A DNA stretch of 39,613 bases, taken from an uncultured Prevotella sp. (lineage in GTDB: Bacteria > Bacteroidota > Bacteroidia > Bacteroidales > Bacteroidaceae). A program made the position numbers and the translations under genes. Below, piece after piece: positions 17,357 to 26,170 of the stretch. The stretch is taken from positions 1-39,613 of the forward strand of contig URER01000022.1 in the NCBI GenBank assembly GCA_900547005.1. Reading direction: 5' to 3'. The number at the start of each line of letters is the position of its first letter. Position 1 is the first letter of the stretch. The notes under the pieces were generated by a model. It searched no databases and was not told the origin of the DNA. It was given only the letters and a program-made list of their open reading frames with translations.

Positions 17357-17460
17357 ATATTCAATTTCTTCTTTCATGTGGCCTTTATTGTGATGTGAAA
17401 GAATTACTTTGTGTGGCGTGCCATGATAAGATTATTTCAGATTAGTTTTTATAAAAGCGG

Positions 17461-17513
17461 CAGGCTTGTGCAGTCTCTTTGCAAACCGCAGTTTGCAAAA
17501 GCCTGAAACAGGC
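17461..17513. repeat. Nested inverted repeats upstream of the nqr promoter
   Basis: TTTGCAAAC-CGCA-GTTTGCAAA (17478-17499) is a perfect 9-bp hairpin inside an outer pair CAGGCTT (17461-17467) / AAGCCTG (17499-17505), and GCCTG-AAA-CAGGC (17501-17513) overlaps it. It ends ~30 bp before the nqr -33 box, so an operator is possible. The rest of the 326-bp spacer 17300-17625 shows nothing else. Confidence 0.55.
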
Positions 17514-17543
17514 TTATAAAAAGCCATTTATTACATATTGATA

Positions 17544-17575
17544 TTTGTGATTACGGATTTATTTTATTAATTTTG
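17544..17575 (+). promoter_or_regulatory. nqr operon promoter
   Basis: TTTG at 17544-17547, a 20-nt spacer, then TAATTTTG at 17568-17575, an exact match, ~50 nt before the nqrA ATG. Confidence 0.8.
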
Positions 17576-17625
17576 CAAAATAGTTAATATTCTTTGATAT
17601 ATATATAAGAACATCATTTATATTT

Positions 17626-18978
17626 ATGGCAAATGTAGTTAAGTTACGTAAAGGCTTGAACATTAACCTGAAAGGGCGTGCCGCAGAACGGAAACTGACT
17701 CTGAAAGCACCGGAAGAGTATGCACTTGTGCCGGATGATTTCGTTGGAGTTACCCCTAAAGTGGTAGTTAAAGAAGGCGAACGTGTTGAAGCCGGGGACG
17801 CTTTGTTTGTTAACAAGAATTGTCCGGAAGTGAAATTTGCCTCGCCGGTTAGCGGAATAGTTTCAGCAGTAGTCCGTGGCGAGCGCCGTAAAGTGCTTTG
17901 TGTGAAGGTGAAAGCCGACGATGAGCAGAAGTTTAAGGATTTCGGAAAGAAGGACGTTGCGTCTTTAAGTGGGGAGAATGTTAAGGAAGCTCTGCTTGAA
18001 GCCGGTCTTTTTGGTTACATCAATCAGTTGCCTTATGCTGTGTCTACAACTCCCGACACCGCGCCTAAGGCAATTTTCGTTTCCGCATTGCGCGATATGC
18101 CACTTGCTGGAGACTTCGATTATGAGCTGATGGGGCAGGAAGAAGACTTTCAGGCCGGTATCACGGCATTGTCAAAGATTGCTGAGGTGCATCTCGGTGT
18201 GGGCAGAATGCAGTCTTCCGAGGCTCTTGTCGGAGTGAAAGACGCTGTGGTTACGGTTTATGACGGTCCGTGTCCAGCCGGAAATGTAGGAATTCAGGTT
18301 AACAATACCAATCCTGTGAATAAGGGAGAGGTGGTTTGGACGGTTGAGCCTACGGCTGTTATCTTCTTCGGAAGACTCTTTAGAACCGGAAAAGTAAACC
18401 TTATGCGTACTGTGGCTATTGCCGGAAGTGAGGTTAAAAATGCCGCTTATGCCGATATGATGGTAGGCGCGTCGCTCGCGGAAGTTGTTGACACATTTGT
18501 TGACAATGCCCGCAAGGTGCGTTTGATAAATGGTAATCCGCTTACGGGCAAACCGTTTGGCGAGTTGCTCTACCTCGGTGCGCACACTTCTGAGGTGACA
18601 GCGATACCCGAAGGAGATGACAACGACGAGTTTGCCGGTTGGATAATGCCGCGCTTCTCTCAGTTCTCTGCCTCACGCAGTTATTTCTCATGGCTCTTCG
18701 GAAGCAATAAAGAGTATGTTGCCGATGCACGTGTGAAGGGTGGCGAGCGCCACATGATTATGAGTGGTGAGTATGACAAGGTGTTCCCGATGGATATTTA
18801 TCCGGAATATCTCATCAAGGCCATCATTACAGGAGACATCGACAAGCAGGAGCAACTGGGTATCTACGAGGTCAGTCCGGAGGACTTTGCTGTGGCAGAG
18901 TTCGTAGATTCGTCTAAGTTGGAACTGCAACGCATTGTGCGTGAGGGACTTGACATCTTAAGAAAAGAGAATGCTTAA
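17626..18978 (+). CDS. nqrA: Na+-translocating NADH:quinone reductase subunit A
   Basis: This 450-aa protein has the normal NqrA length and the family start (VVKLRKGLNINLKGRAAER), then PEEYALVPDDFVGVTPKV, SPVSGIVSAVVRGERRKVL, HLGVGRMQ and GPCPAGNVGIQVNN. It is the peripheral cytoplasmic subunit of the six-subunit complex that oxidises NADH, reduces quinone and pumps Na+ out of the cell. It is first in an operon in the canonical order A-F. No membrane segment is seen, as expected. Confidence 0.96.
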   Translation: MANVVKLRKGLNINLKGRAAERKLTLKAPEEYALVPDDFVGVTPKVVVKEGERVEAGDALFVNKNCPEVKFASPVSGIVSAVVRGERRKVLCVKVKADDEQKFKDFGKKDVASLSGENVKEALLEAGLFGYINQLPYAVSTTPDTAPKAIFVSALRDMPLAGDFDYELMGQEEDFQAGITALSKIAEVHLGVGRMQSSEALVGVKDAVVTVYDGPCPAGNVGIQVNNTNPVNKGEVVWTVEPTAVIFFGRLFRTGKVNLMRTVAIAGSEVKNAAYADMMVGASLAEVVDTFVDNARKVRLINGNPLTGKPFGELLYLGAHTSEVTAIPEGDDNDEFAGWIMPRFSQFSASRSYFSWLFGSNKEYVADARVKGGERHMIMSGEYDKVFPMDIYPEYLIKAIITGDIDKQEQLGIYEVSPEDFAVAEFVDSSKLELQRIVREGLDILRKENA

Positions 18979-19007
18979 ACTCTCATATAATTTAATATAG
19001 TATAATT

Positions 19008-20156
19008 ATGTCGTTAAGAAATTATCTAAACAAGATAAAGCCGCAGTTCGAGGAAGGTGGAAAGCTGCATTCTTTCAAGAGCCTTTACGATGGTTTCGAC
19101 ACATTTTTGTATGTGCCTAATACCACTTCGAAGAGCGGTGTAAATATTCACGATGCCATTGACTCGAAGCGAATTATGAGTATTGTGGTCATCGCGCTCA
19201 TACCGGCATTGCTGTTCGGTATGTATAATGTGGGCTATCAGAATTATCTGGCAGCAGGAACACTTGCAGAGGCATCCTTCTTTAGCGTGTTCGCCTACGG
19301 ATTTCTCTCAGTGCTCCCTAAGATTCTCGTGAGCTATATTGTCGGTCTCGGTATCGAGTTTGCTTGGGCACAGTGGAAAGGCGAGGAGATACAGGAAGGC
19401 TTCTTGGTATCAGGTATCCTTATTCCGCTGATTGTTCCGGTTGGTTGTCCGTTGTGGGCGCTTGCCGTTGCAACAGCCTTTGCGGTTATATTCGCAAAGG
19501 AAATATTCGGCGGAACTGGTATGAACATCTTCAATGTGGCACTCGTTACGCGCGCGTTCCTTTTCTTCTCTTATCCGCAGAAGATGAGTGGCGACAGCGT
19601 TTGGATTGCAACAGACAAGATTTTCGGACTTGGTAACACTCTGCCCGACGGCTTTACGGCAGCCACTCCGCTTGGTATTGTAGGCGCAGGCGGCACTGTT
19701 CCTTTCGATTTTGATATGGTTACAGGATTTATTCCCGGCTCTATCGGTGAGACATCAGTAATCGCCATTGCCATTGGTGCGGTCATTCTGTTGTGGACAG
19801 GTATCGCTTCATGGAAGACAATGCTCAGCGTATTCGTAGGCGGTAGTCTCGTTGGATACCTTTTTCAAGTTAACGGGACGTCTGATGTTATGTGGTATGA
19901 GCATCTCGTACTCGGCGGCTTCGCTTTCGGTGCGGTATTTATGGCTACCGACCCGGTTACAAGTGCAAGAACAGAGTGCGGCAAATGGATTTACGGTTTC
20001 CTCATTGGAGCTATGGCCGTACTTATCCGCGTGATGAATCTCGGCTTCCCGGAGGGAATGATGCTCGCCATTCTGCTTATGAATATGTTTGCTCCGCTCA
20101 TCGACTACTGCGTAGTTCAGAGAAATATCTCAAAGAGAATGAACCGAATTAAATAA
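19008..20156 (+). CDS. nqrB: Na+-NQR subunit B
   Basis: This 382-aa multi-spanning membrane protein begins ~30 nt after nqrA. After an amphipathic N-terminus (MSLRNYLNKIKPQFEEGGKL) it has about ten hydrophobic segments, for example IMSIVVIALIPALLFGMYNV and the stretch around GILIPLIVPVGCPLW. The covalent-FMN site is visible as DGFTAATPL with Thr at residue 220 (codon 19665-19667), matching the S/T-G/A-A-T pattern of the family. ATDPVTSARTECGKWIYGF near the C-terminus is family-typical. It carries part of the Na+ path. Confidence 0.96.
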   Translation: MSLRNYLNKIKPQFEEGGKLHSFKSLYDGFDTFLYVPNTTSKSGVNIHDAIDSKRIMSIVVIALIPALLFGMYNVGYQNYLAAGTLAEASFFSVFAYGFLSVLPKILVSYIVGLGIEFAWAQWKGEEIQEGFLVSGILIPLIVPVGCPLWALAVATAFAVIFAKEIFGGTGMNIFNVALVTRAFLFFSYPQKMSGDSVWIATDKIFGLGNTLPDGFTAATPLGIVGAGGTVPFDFDMVTGFIPGSIGETSVIAIAIGAVILLWTGIASWKTMLSVFVGGSLVGYLFQVNGTSDVMWYEHLVLGGFAFGAVFMATDPVTSARTECGKWIYGFLIGAMAVLIRVMNLGFPEGMMLAILLMNMFAPLIDYCVVQRNISKRMNRIK

Positions 20157-20167
20157 AGAGTAAAGGC

Positions 20168-20785
20168 ATGAAAACGAATTCAAATACATATACAATCATC
20201 TATTCAGCCATCATGGTGGTAATAGTTGCGTTCTTGCTGGCTTTCGTATCGCAGTCTCTGAAACCGATACAAGATGTTAATGTGGCGCTTGATGTGAAGA
20301 AGCAGATACTCTTTTCGCTCAACATTCCGCGTGATATAGACAACGCCGGAGCTGAGGCTAAGTATAAGGAAATTGTGAAAGAAGAGAAGAACATCGATGG
20401 AAACAATATATATATATGTGAGGTTGATGGCAAACCAAAGTATGTCATTCCTTTGAAAGGAATGGGATTGTGGGGTGGTATCAGCGGATATATTTCCATA
20501 AACGAGGATAAGTCGACCGTCTATGGCGCATATTTCAACCATGAGAGTGAGACCGCAGGACTTGGAGCGGAGATAAAAGACTCGAAGGCTTGGCAGGATA
20601 AGTTCCAGGGTAAGAAGGTGTTTAAGGATGGAAGTGGCGAGGTCGTACTTTCTGTTGTGAAGAAAGTAGATTCTCCCGACTGTCAGGTTGATGCCGTTAC
20701 AGGTGCTACGCTTACTTCCGACGGTGTGAATGATATGTTGCACGAGTGCATAAGTAAGTACAAAAACTTCCTCATGGCACAGTAA
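20168..20785 (+). CDS. nqrC: Na+-NQR subunit C
   Basis: This 205-aa protein has one N-terminal membrane helix (TIIYSAIMVVIVAFLLAFV) and an FMN-binding domain outside it. The flavin attachment motif is DAVTGATLTSDG, with Thr181 (codon 20708-20710) as the predicted covalent FMN site. Upstream GMGLWGGISGYISI and HESETAGLGAEI are standard NqrC/RnfG-type motifs. It is 205 residues long, a little shorter than proteobacterial NqrC. It starts 11 nt after nqrB. Confidence 0.95.
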   Translation: MKTNSNTYTIIYSAIMVVIVAFLLAFVSQSLKPIQDVNVALDVKKQILFSLNIPRDIDNAGAEAKYKEIVKEEKNIDGNNIYICEVDGKPKYVIPLKGMGLWGGISGYISINEDKSTVYGAYFNHESETAGLGAEIKDSKAWQDKFQGKKVFKDGSGEVVLSVVKKVDSPDCQVDAVTGATLTSDGVNDMLHECISKYKNFLMAQ

Positions 20786-20860
20786 ATGAGGCGAAGGCAG
20801 CCGTGGGATTCCCACGAAAGTCTGTCGGACTCAGAACATTGAATCTAAAAATTAAAAGAA
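20786..20860 (+). other. nqrC-nqrD spacer with two small hairpins
   Basis: CGTGGG-ATT-CCCACG (20802-20816) is followed after two bases by AGTC-TGTCG-GACT (20819-20831). There is no T-run, so these are more likely mRNA processing or stability elements than terminators. At 75 nt the spacer is the longest in the nqr operon, where the others are 2-30 nt. Confidence 0.5.
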
Positions 20861-21484
20861 ATGAGTTTATTTTCAAAACAAAATAAGGAAGTCTTTGCAA
20901 ATCCTTTGAACCTTGATAACCCGGTGCTGGTTCAGGTTTTGGGTATTTGCTCTGCGCTTGCCGTGACTTCACAATTGAAGCCGGCTATTGTAATGGGACT
21001 TGCTGTAACTATCATTACGGCGTTCGCGAATGTAATTATATCCCTCATACGTAAGACAATACCAAACCGCATCCGTATCATCGTGCAGTTGGTTGTCGTT
21101 GCCGCCCTTGTGACCATTGTGTCTCAGGTGCTTAAAGCGTTTGCCTACGATGTGAGCGTACAGCTCTCTGTTTATGTTGGTCTTATCATTACCAACTGTA
21201 TTCTTATGGGTCGTCTTGAGGCATTTGCCATGATGAACAAGCCGTGGCCTTCGTTTCTCGACGGTGTCGGTAATGGTCTTGGCTACGCATTGATACTCGT
21301 TGTGGTCGGCGGTTTCCGTGAATTCTTCGGCCGTGGCAGTCTTCTTGGCTTTCAGATTATCCCGCAATGCGTTTACGATGCAGGCTATATGAATAATGGT
21401 ATGATGACAATGCCGGCGATGGCACTTATCCTTGTCGGTTGTGTTATATGGGTTCACAGAGCTTATTTTTATAAGGAGAAATAA
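20861..21484 (+). CDS. nqrD: Na+-NQR subunit D
   Basis: This 207-aa membrane protein has about six hydrophobic helices. It shows NPVLVQVLGICSALAVTSQL and the cysteine-bearing ITNCILMGRLEAFAM. NqrD and NqrE are inverted-topology homologues, and each contributes cysteines to the intramembrane iron centre between them (the Cys in ITNCI here). It ends 2 nt before nqrE. Confidence 0.95.
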   Translation: MSLFSKQNKEVFANPLNLDNPVLVQVLGICSALAVTSQLKPAIVMGLAVTIITAFANVIISLIRKTIPNRIRIIVQLVVVAALVTIVSQVLKAFAYDVSVQLSVYVGLIITNCILMGRLEAFAMMNKPWPSFLDGVGNGLGYALILVVVGGFREFFGRGSLLGFQIIPQCVYDAGYMNNGMMTMPAMALILVGCVIWVHRAYFYKEK

Positions 21485-21486
21485 TT

Positions 21487-22113
21487 ATGGAACACGCAAT
21501 AAGTTTGTTTTTCAGGTCGATATTCGTCGACAATATGGTGTTTGCGTTTTTCCTCGGAATGTGTTCATTCCTTGCGGTATCTAAAAACGTAAAGACATCT
21601 TTTGGACTTGGTATAGCCGTAACGTTTGTATTGCTTATCACCGTGCCTGTGGATTACCTCCTCTATACAAAGGTTCTTGGTGAAGGCTGCCTTGTAGAAG
21701 GTGTTGATTTGAGCTATCTCAGCTTTATTCTCTTTATCGCTGTCATTGCTGGTATAGTGCAGTTAGTAGAGATGATAGTCGAGAGATTCTCTCCGTCGCT
21801 CTACGCAGCACTCGGTATTTTCCTTCCGTTGATTGCCGTAAACTGTGCCATCATGGGTGCGTCGCTTTTCATGCAGCAGCGTATATTGCTTGATCCGATG
21901 AACACACAGGCTATCACCAATGTGTGGGATTCTGTGGTTTATGCTGTCGGTAGCGGTATCGGATGGACTCTTGCCATCGTCGCAATGGGCGCGATACGCG
22001 AGAAAATGCAGTACAGCGATGTGCCGAAACCGCTTCAGGGACTTGGCATTACGTTCATTACCGTAGGTCTTATGGCTATGGCAATGATGTGTTTCTCTGG
22101 TTTGAACATTTAA
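21487..22113 (+). CDS. nqrE: Na+-NQR subunit E
   Basis: This 208-aa membrane protein starts MEHAISLFFRSIFVDNMVFA, the NqrE family start. About six helices follow, with FFLGMCSFLAVSKNVKTSFG and VNCAIMGASLFMQ holding the cysteines expected to bind the intramembrane Fe centre with NqrD. It is adjacent to and paralogous with nqrD. Confidence 0.95.
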   Translation: MEHAISLFFRSIFVDNMVFAFFLGMCSFLAVSKNVKTSFGLGIAVTFVLLITVPVDYLLYTKVLGEGCLVEGVDLSYLSFILFIAVIAGIVQLVEMIVERFSPSLYAALGIFLPLIAVNCAIMGASLFMQQRILLDPMNTQAITNVWDSVVYAVGSGIGWTLAIVAMGAIREKMQYSDVPKPLQGLGITFITVGLMAMAMMCFSGLNI

Positions 22114-22126
22114 AAGAAAAAATAAG

Positions 22127-23392
22127 ATGGCAGAATTTATTTCAGCAAGTATAGGGGTTTTCCTCATTACAATACTTCTCTTGGTTGTAATATTGCTCGT
22201 TGCGAAGAAGTATCTCTCGCCGAGCGGAAACGTAAATATAGAGATTAACGGCGACCGCACTATCTCTGTTCCGCAGGGAAACAGCCTTATGTCAACACTC
22301 ACGGAGAACGGCATCTTCCTTCCTTCTGCTTGTGGAGGAAAGTCTTCTTGCGGGCAGTGCAAGGTTCAGGTGCTCGAAGGTGGCGGTGAGATACTCGATT
22401 CCGAGAAGCCTCACTTCACACGTAAAGAGATAAAAGCCAACTGGCGTCTCGGATGCCAATGCAAGGTGAAAGGCGACTTGAAGATAAAAGTACCTGAGAG
22501 CGTACTTGGAGTTAAGGAGTATGAGTGTACGGTTATCTCGAATAAGAATGTGGCTACGTTTATCAAAGAGTTCAAGGTGCAGCTCCCGAAGGGTGCCCAC
22601 ATGGACTTTTTGCCAGGTTCTTACGCCCAAATCAAGATTCCGGCATTCACAATGGACTATGATAAGGACATTGACAAGTCGCTCATTGGCGATGAGTATC
22701 TGCCCGCATGGCAGAAGTTCGGACTGTTCCCGCTTAAGTGTGTAAACCCGGAACCGACTATCCGTGCATACTCAATGGCCAACTATCCGGCCGAGGGCGA
22801 TGTGTTCATGCTTACAGTCCGTATCGCTACTCCGCCGTTCAAGGCCGACCGTTCAGGCTTCATGGATGTTAATCCGGGTATCGCTTCAAGCTATATCTTC
22901 ACGCTGAAGCCGGGCGATAAGGTAATTATGAGTGGTCCTTACGGTGACTTCCATCCGCATTTCGATTCTAAGAAAGAGATGATTTGGGTAGGTGGCGGTG
23001 CCGGTATGGCTCCGTTGCGTGCGCAGATTATGCACATGACAAAGACATTGCATACGACCGACCGCGAGATGCACTACTTCTACGGAGCGCGTGCGCTCAA
23101 TGAGGTGTTCTATCTTGAGGACTTCCTCGGATTGGAGAAGGAATATCCTAACTTCCACTTCCATCTCGCTCTCGACCGTCCAGACCCAGCTGCTGACGCA
23201 GCCGGAGTGAAGTACACGGCCGGTTTCGTACATCAGGTGATGTTGAATACCTACCTGAAAGACCACGAGGCGCCGGAGGATATAGAATACTATATGTGTG
23301 GTCCCGGTCCGATGTCGAAGGCTGTTGTCTCTATGCTTGACTCTCTCGGCGTAGAACCGGAAAGCATCATGTATGACAACTTCGGAGGATAA
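22127..23392 (+). CDS. nqrF: Na+-NQR subunit F (NADH-oxidising)
   Basis: This 421-aa protein has one N-terminal membrane helix (IGVFLITILLLVVILLVAKK). A [2Fe-2S] ferredoxin-like domain follows with CGGKSSCGQCKVQVLEGGGE and the fourth Cys in WRLGCQCKV. The rest is an FAD/NADH-binding reductase domain (RAYSMANYP for FAD, VGGGAGMAPLRAQI for NADH, YMCGPGPM near the end). It is the entry point for electrons from NADH. It is last in the operon and a terminator follows 65 nt later. Confidence 0.96.
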   Translation: MAEFISASIGVFLITILLLVVILLVAKKYLSPSGNVNIEINGDRTISVPQGNSLMSTLTENGIFLPSACGGKSSCGQCKVQVLEGGGEILDSEKPHFTRKEIKANWRLGCQCKVKGDLKIKVPESVLGVKEYECTVISNKNVATFIKEFKVQLPKGAHMDFLPGSYAQIKIPAFTMDYDKDIDKSLIGDEYLPAWQKFGLFPLKCVNPEPTIRAYSMANYPAEGDVFMLTVRIATPPFKADRSGFMDVNPGIASSYIFTLKPGDKVIMSGPYGDFHPHFDSKKEMIWVGGGAGMAPLRAQIMHMTKTLHTTDREMHYFYGARALNEVFYLEDFLGLEKEYPNFHFHLALDRPDPAADAAGVKYTAGFVHQVMLNTYLKDHEAPEDIEYYMCGPGPMSKAVVSMLDSLGVEPESIMYDNFGG

Positions 23393-23456
23393 GAGTCTTT
23401 GGCGTGAGGATATTCTGCTTCGGATATGATAGTTCCGGCAGCATAAATATTACAAA

Positions 23457-23498
23457 AATAAAAAGGAGAAGTGCTTGCTTGAGCGCTTCTCCTTTTTA
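23457..23498 (+). terminator. nqr operon terminator
   Basis: AAAAAGGAGAAGTGC and GCGCTTCTCCTTTTT form a 15-pair stem with one G-U around an 8-nt loop, and the 3' arm itself ends in a T-run. Confidence 0.85.
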
Positions 23499-23511
23499 TC
23501 GTAAAAATCTC

Positions 23512-23643
23512 AGAGTAGCCACTTAACCCTCTTGAGTGGCTACCTTAACAGCCTTGAGTGGCTACCTTAACCCTCTTGAGTGGCTACCTTGACAGCCTTG
23601 AGTGGCTACCTTGACAGCCTTGAATGACTATTTTGATGGAGTT
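23512..23643 (+). repeat. 22-bp tandem repeat array, about six units
   Basis: Units start at 23534, 23556, 23578, 23600 and 23622, exactly 22 bp apart, each built on GAGTGGCTACCTT followed by AACCCTCTT or a variant GACAGCCTT. The last unit (GAATGACTATTTT) is degenerate. The first unit (23512-23533) keeps the 3' half, but its 5' half is the inverted GTAGCCACT, so it can form a hairpin with the next AGTGGCTAC. The unit is not a multiple of three and no reading frame uses it. The array ends ~70 bp before the promoter at 23711. It lacks unique spacers, so it is not a CRISPR. Confidence 0.85.
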
Positions 23644-23710
23644 GACAGGCGTTAAATAGACTGGAAATGGATATTTTATGTATATGAAAGTAAAAAAAAT
23701 ATAAGTTTTT

Positions 23711-23742
23711 CTTGCTTGCCTCATTTGAAATTCGTATCTTTG
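23711..23742 (+). promoter_or_regulatory. Promoter of the RyR-TIR-trypsin-CHAT operon
   Basis: CTTG at 23711-23714, a 20-nt spacer, then TATCTTTG at 23735-23742. The -7 box is exact and the -33 box has one mismatch. The leader to the ATG at 23915 would be ~165 nt, longer than for the other genes here. Confidence 0.6.
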
Positions 23743-23914
23743 GGAATTGACAAAGATATATTTTTCATAACCTAATGCTTTTATATGCAGATATTTGAGG
23801 CTTAGGTATTGATTAATTAAAAGACTTTTGTTGGCCACCAACAGATTTACTTTAAGACATAATCTTAGCTATTTAACCAATTTTGACAACATATTAAGGC
23901 TGGTATATATTTAT

Positions 23915-26140
23915 ATGGAGAACCTGTTATTGGACATATCTTTGGAAGTTGCAAATAGTAGCAAGGCGAATAGCCGGATATTTGAAGAACTGGCAGATTT
24001 ACTTTCCGGTAAATCAAATTTAGCATCGGATATGCCTGGACATATATTTTCAGAACACTTTTTTGTTTACTTATTGGCCGGTTCAATATTTTTAGTCCTG
24101 CTTTATTTCTTGTTCCTGTGTCTGAAATCTTTGTTGTCTATATTATTTTTGCGCGGCAGAAAGAGAAGATTTTCCATAAGGCATGGCTTGTTTATGAACG
24201 CCATTGTCCTTACTTTTGTGTCGGGAATAGCTGTTTATTTCGTTGGTTATGACTATGCGGGAACGGCAGATAATGTTTTCACCCTCATACTTCGTTCTCT
24301 TCTCTCGTCATTTGAGATGTTCTTGTCGAAGTCGAATCTTATAGGTATTGCGGATAATTGCAAGAACAATCAGTTCTATATGTTGCTGTTCTCTGTGACC
24401 CATACATTGGCTGTCGTGTTGAGTACCTCGTTTGCCGTTGCCTGCTTTTGGAAGAGAGTCATGTATTTCCTGAAAGAAAAGTTGTGGTCATGCAGGTTGG
24501 TAAAAAATGAAACGGTGTATGTGTTTTGGGGATTAAACGAACGGAGTTATAAGCTGGCGCATGACATAAATAAGGAAAAGCAATCCCGTGACCGTTTCAT
24601 ATTCGTTGAGTTCCCCACGGAAGCTGAGCAGCCAACCAAAGGACAGAGCTTTAGCGGCTTGTTAGGCCTGTTTTCGTACAAGCAGAGTGCCATAACGCAG
24701 TTGCGTGATATAAGCTATGTGTTGTTCCGCACATCAAGTCTTCCTTCGGGGAGACCGGACTCAGATACAGATTTGTTCGATGCTTTGAACATAAAACGGC
24801 TTGAGAAAATACTGCATAATGCCGAGAATGTGTATTTCTTTGTCTTCACCGATAATGAGAAGGCCAATCTTCGTGCGTCCGTAAATATGCTTAAGACCAA
24901 TATACAGAATCTGAAATGTGTCTATTGTGCTACGAGAAAGACACGCTTTACGCGATTGGTGGAAGAAGATTTTTATGGTCGTCTTGTACTGGTTGATGAT
25001 TCGAGGATGGCGGTTAATGAGCTGAAAATGGGTAAGAAAGCGCATAGCTTCCCTGTGGACTATGTAGATATAGACAAGGAAAAAGGTGTCGTTACTTCCA
25101 CTTTCAAAGCATTGGTTGTTGGTTTTGGAACAACTGGGCAAGATGCTTTGCGTTTTCTTTATGAGTTCTCGGCTTTTGCCGGACCAGACGGAGCGAAGTC
25201 GCCGGTGGAGATACATATCATCGATAATGGCATAAAGGGACATATAGCCGACTTCTTGCAAGACGTTCCGGCACTTCCGCAGATACAGGAAGTCGTATTG
25301 CATGACATGAATGCATTCTCGTCAGATTTCATCAGTTTCATGCACGATAACATTCATAGTCTGAATTATGTTGTTGTGGCAGCCGGTGATGATGATGTAA
25401 ATATTGCCGTGGCAGCTTCTATATTCGAGTATGCCCAGCAATACAGGCTTGGCAGTTTCGATAAGTTCAGAATCTTTGTGCGTTTGTATAATGAGACTAA
25501 CCGCCAGTTGTTCGACACAGCCGTTAAAGTATATAACCAGTTTGTTGATTGCGTCTCTTATTTCGGAGGTGTTGGGGATATCTATAAGCGTCATATTGTG
25601 ATGGATAACCATTTGGAAATGCTTTCCAAAGAATTTTATAAGGCTTATAGTGATGTCGATAAAAACAGGGTTACATGGGAACAGAGACGGGAGAAAGAAA
25701 TCGAAAAGTATGGTTTGTTGCAGGGGAGAAAGAGTTTGCGCCGCAAAGAAGGACAAGATAAGGCAAACTGTATGCACAGCTATACTAAAGAACGGCTACT
25801 TGGTCTTGATGACAGACAGACACTACCGGCCTTGCCTGATTGGAAGACTGTCTGTGGGCAGAAGGATGGTGGCGATCTCAATTCTTGGCTCACGTGCCTG
25901 TATAATGTGTCTGTTTGCGAGCATAACAGATGGAATGCTTCCCATCTAATGAAAGGATATGTAGCTATGTCTGATGATGTGAAGGTATGTACGGACGGGA
26001 CTTGTAATGTTTTGGCAAAGCAACATCGTTGCATCGTAGATTGGAAAGAACTTGATGCAAGTACTCAGAAATATGACTATAATGTGGTAAAGACCACGGT
26101 TGTTTCCTATATGAAAAGACAAGGTAAGAACTTTGAATAA
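23915..26140 (+). CDS. Membrane protein with RCK/Rossmann-like domains and C-terminal RyR domain
   Basis: From the first ATG (23915) the protein is 741 aa. A TTG 87 bases upstream extends the frame, but the added residues are not membrane-like and lack support. Hydrophobic helices lie at ~49-79, 92-112 and 154-179, with a further hydrophobic stretch at 119-135 that could be a re-entrant loop. Two Rossmann-like domains follow. The first begins VYVFWGLNERSYKLAHDI (~201) and the second has ALVVGFGTTGQDALRFLYEF (~395-415), as in TrkA-N/RCK regulators of ion channels. The last ~75 residues are a RyR domain (CEHNRWNASHLMKGY ... HRCIVDWKELD). The layout suggests a ligand-gated channel or membrane sensor. 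The channel idea is inference, because no K+ selectivity signature is visible. It is first in an eight-gene operon. Confidence 0.75.
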   Translation: MENLLLDISLEVANSSKANSRIFEELADLLSGKSNLASDMPGHIFSEHFFVYLLAGSIFLVLLYFLFLCLKSLLSILFLRGRKRRFSIRHGLFMNAIVLTFVSGIAVYFVGYDYAGTADNVFTLILRSLLSSFEMFLSKSNLIGIADNCKNNQFYMLLFSVTHTLAVVLSTSFAVACFWKRVMYFLKEKLWSCRLVKNETVYVFWGLNERSYKLAHDINKEKQSRDRFIFVEFPTEAEQPTKGQSFSGLLGLFSYKQSAITQLRDISYVLFRTSSLPSGRPDSDTDLFDALNIKRLEKILHNAENVYFFVFTDNEKANLRASVNMLKTNIQNLKCVYCATRKTRFTRLVEEDFYGRLVLVDDSRMAVNELKMGKKAHSFPVDYVDIDKEKGVVTSTFKALVVGFGTTGQDALRFLYEFSAFAGPDGAKSPVEIHIIDNGIKGHIADFLQDVPALPQIQEVVLHDMNAFSSDFISFMHDNIHSLNYVVVAAGDDDVNIAVAASIFEYAQQYRLGSFDKFRIFVRLYNETNRQLFDTAVKVYNQFVDCVSYFGGVGDIYKRHIVMDNHLEMLSKEFYKAYSDVDKNRVTWEQRREKEIEKYGLLQGRKSLRRKEGQDKANCMHSYTKERLLGLDDRQTLPALPDWKTVCGQKDGGDLNSWLTCLYNVSVCEHNRWNASHLMKGYVAMSDDVKVCTDGTCNVLAKQHRCIVDWKELDASTQKYDYNVVKTTVVSYMKRQGKNFE

Positions 26141-26170
26141 ACATAATAATCGATATTAAATAGTTAGACT

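Noticed and set aside
23512..23643. Possible CRISPR array
   Set aside because: Units are contiguous 22-bp repeats with no unique spacers, and no cas gene is present in the window.
23828..23914. TTG start adding 29 residues to the RyR membrane protein
   Set aside because: The first ATG at 23915 gives a normal N-terminus. The added residues have no supporting ribosome site or domain feature, though the longer form cannot be fully excluded.
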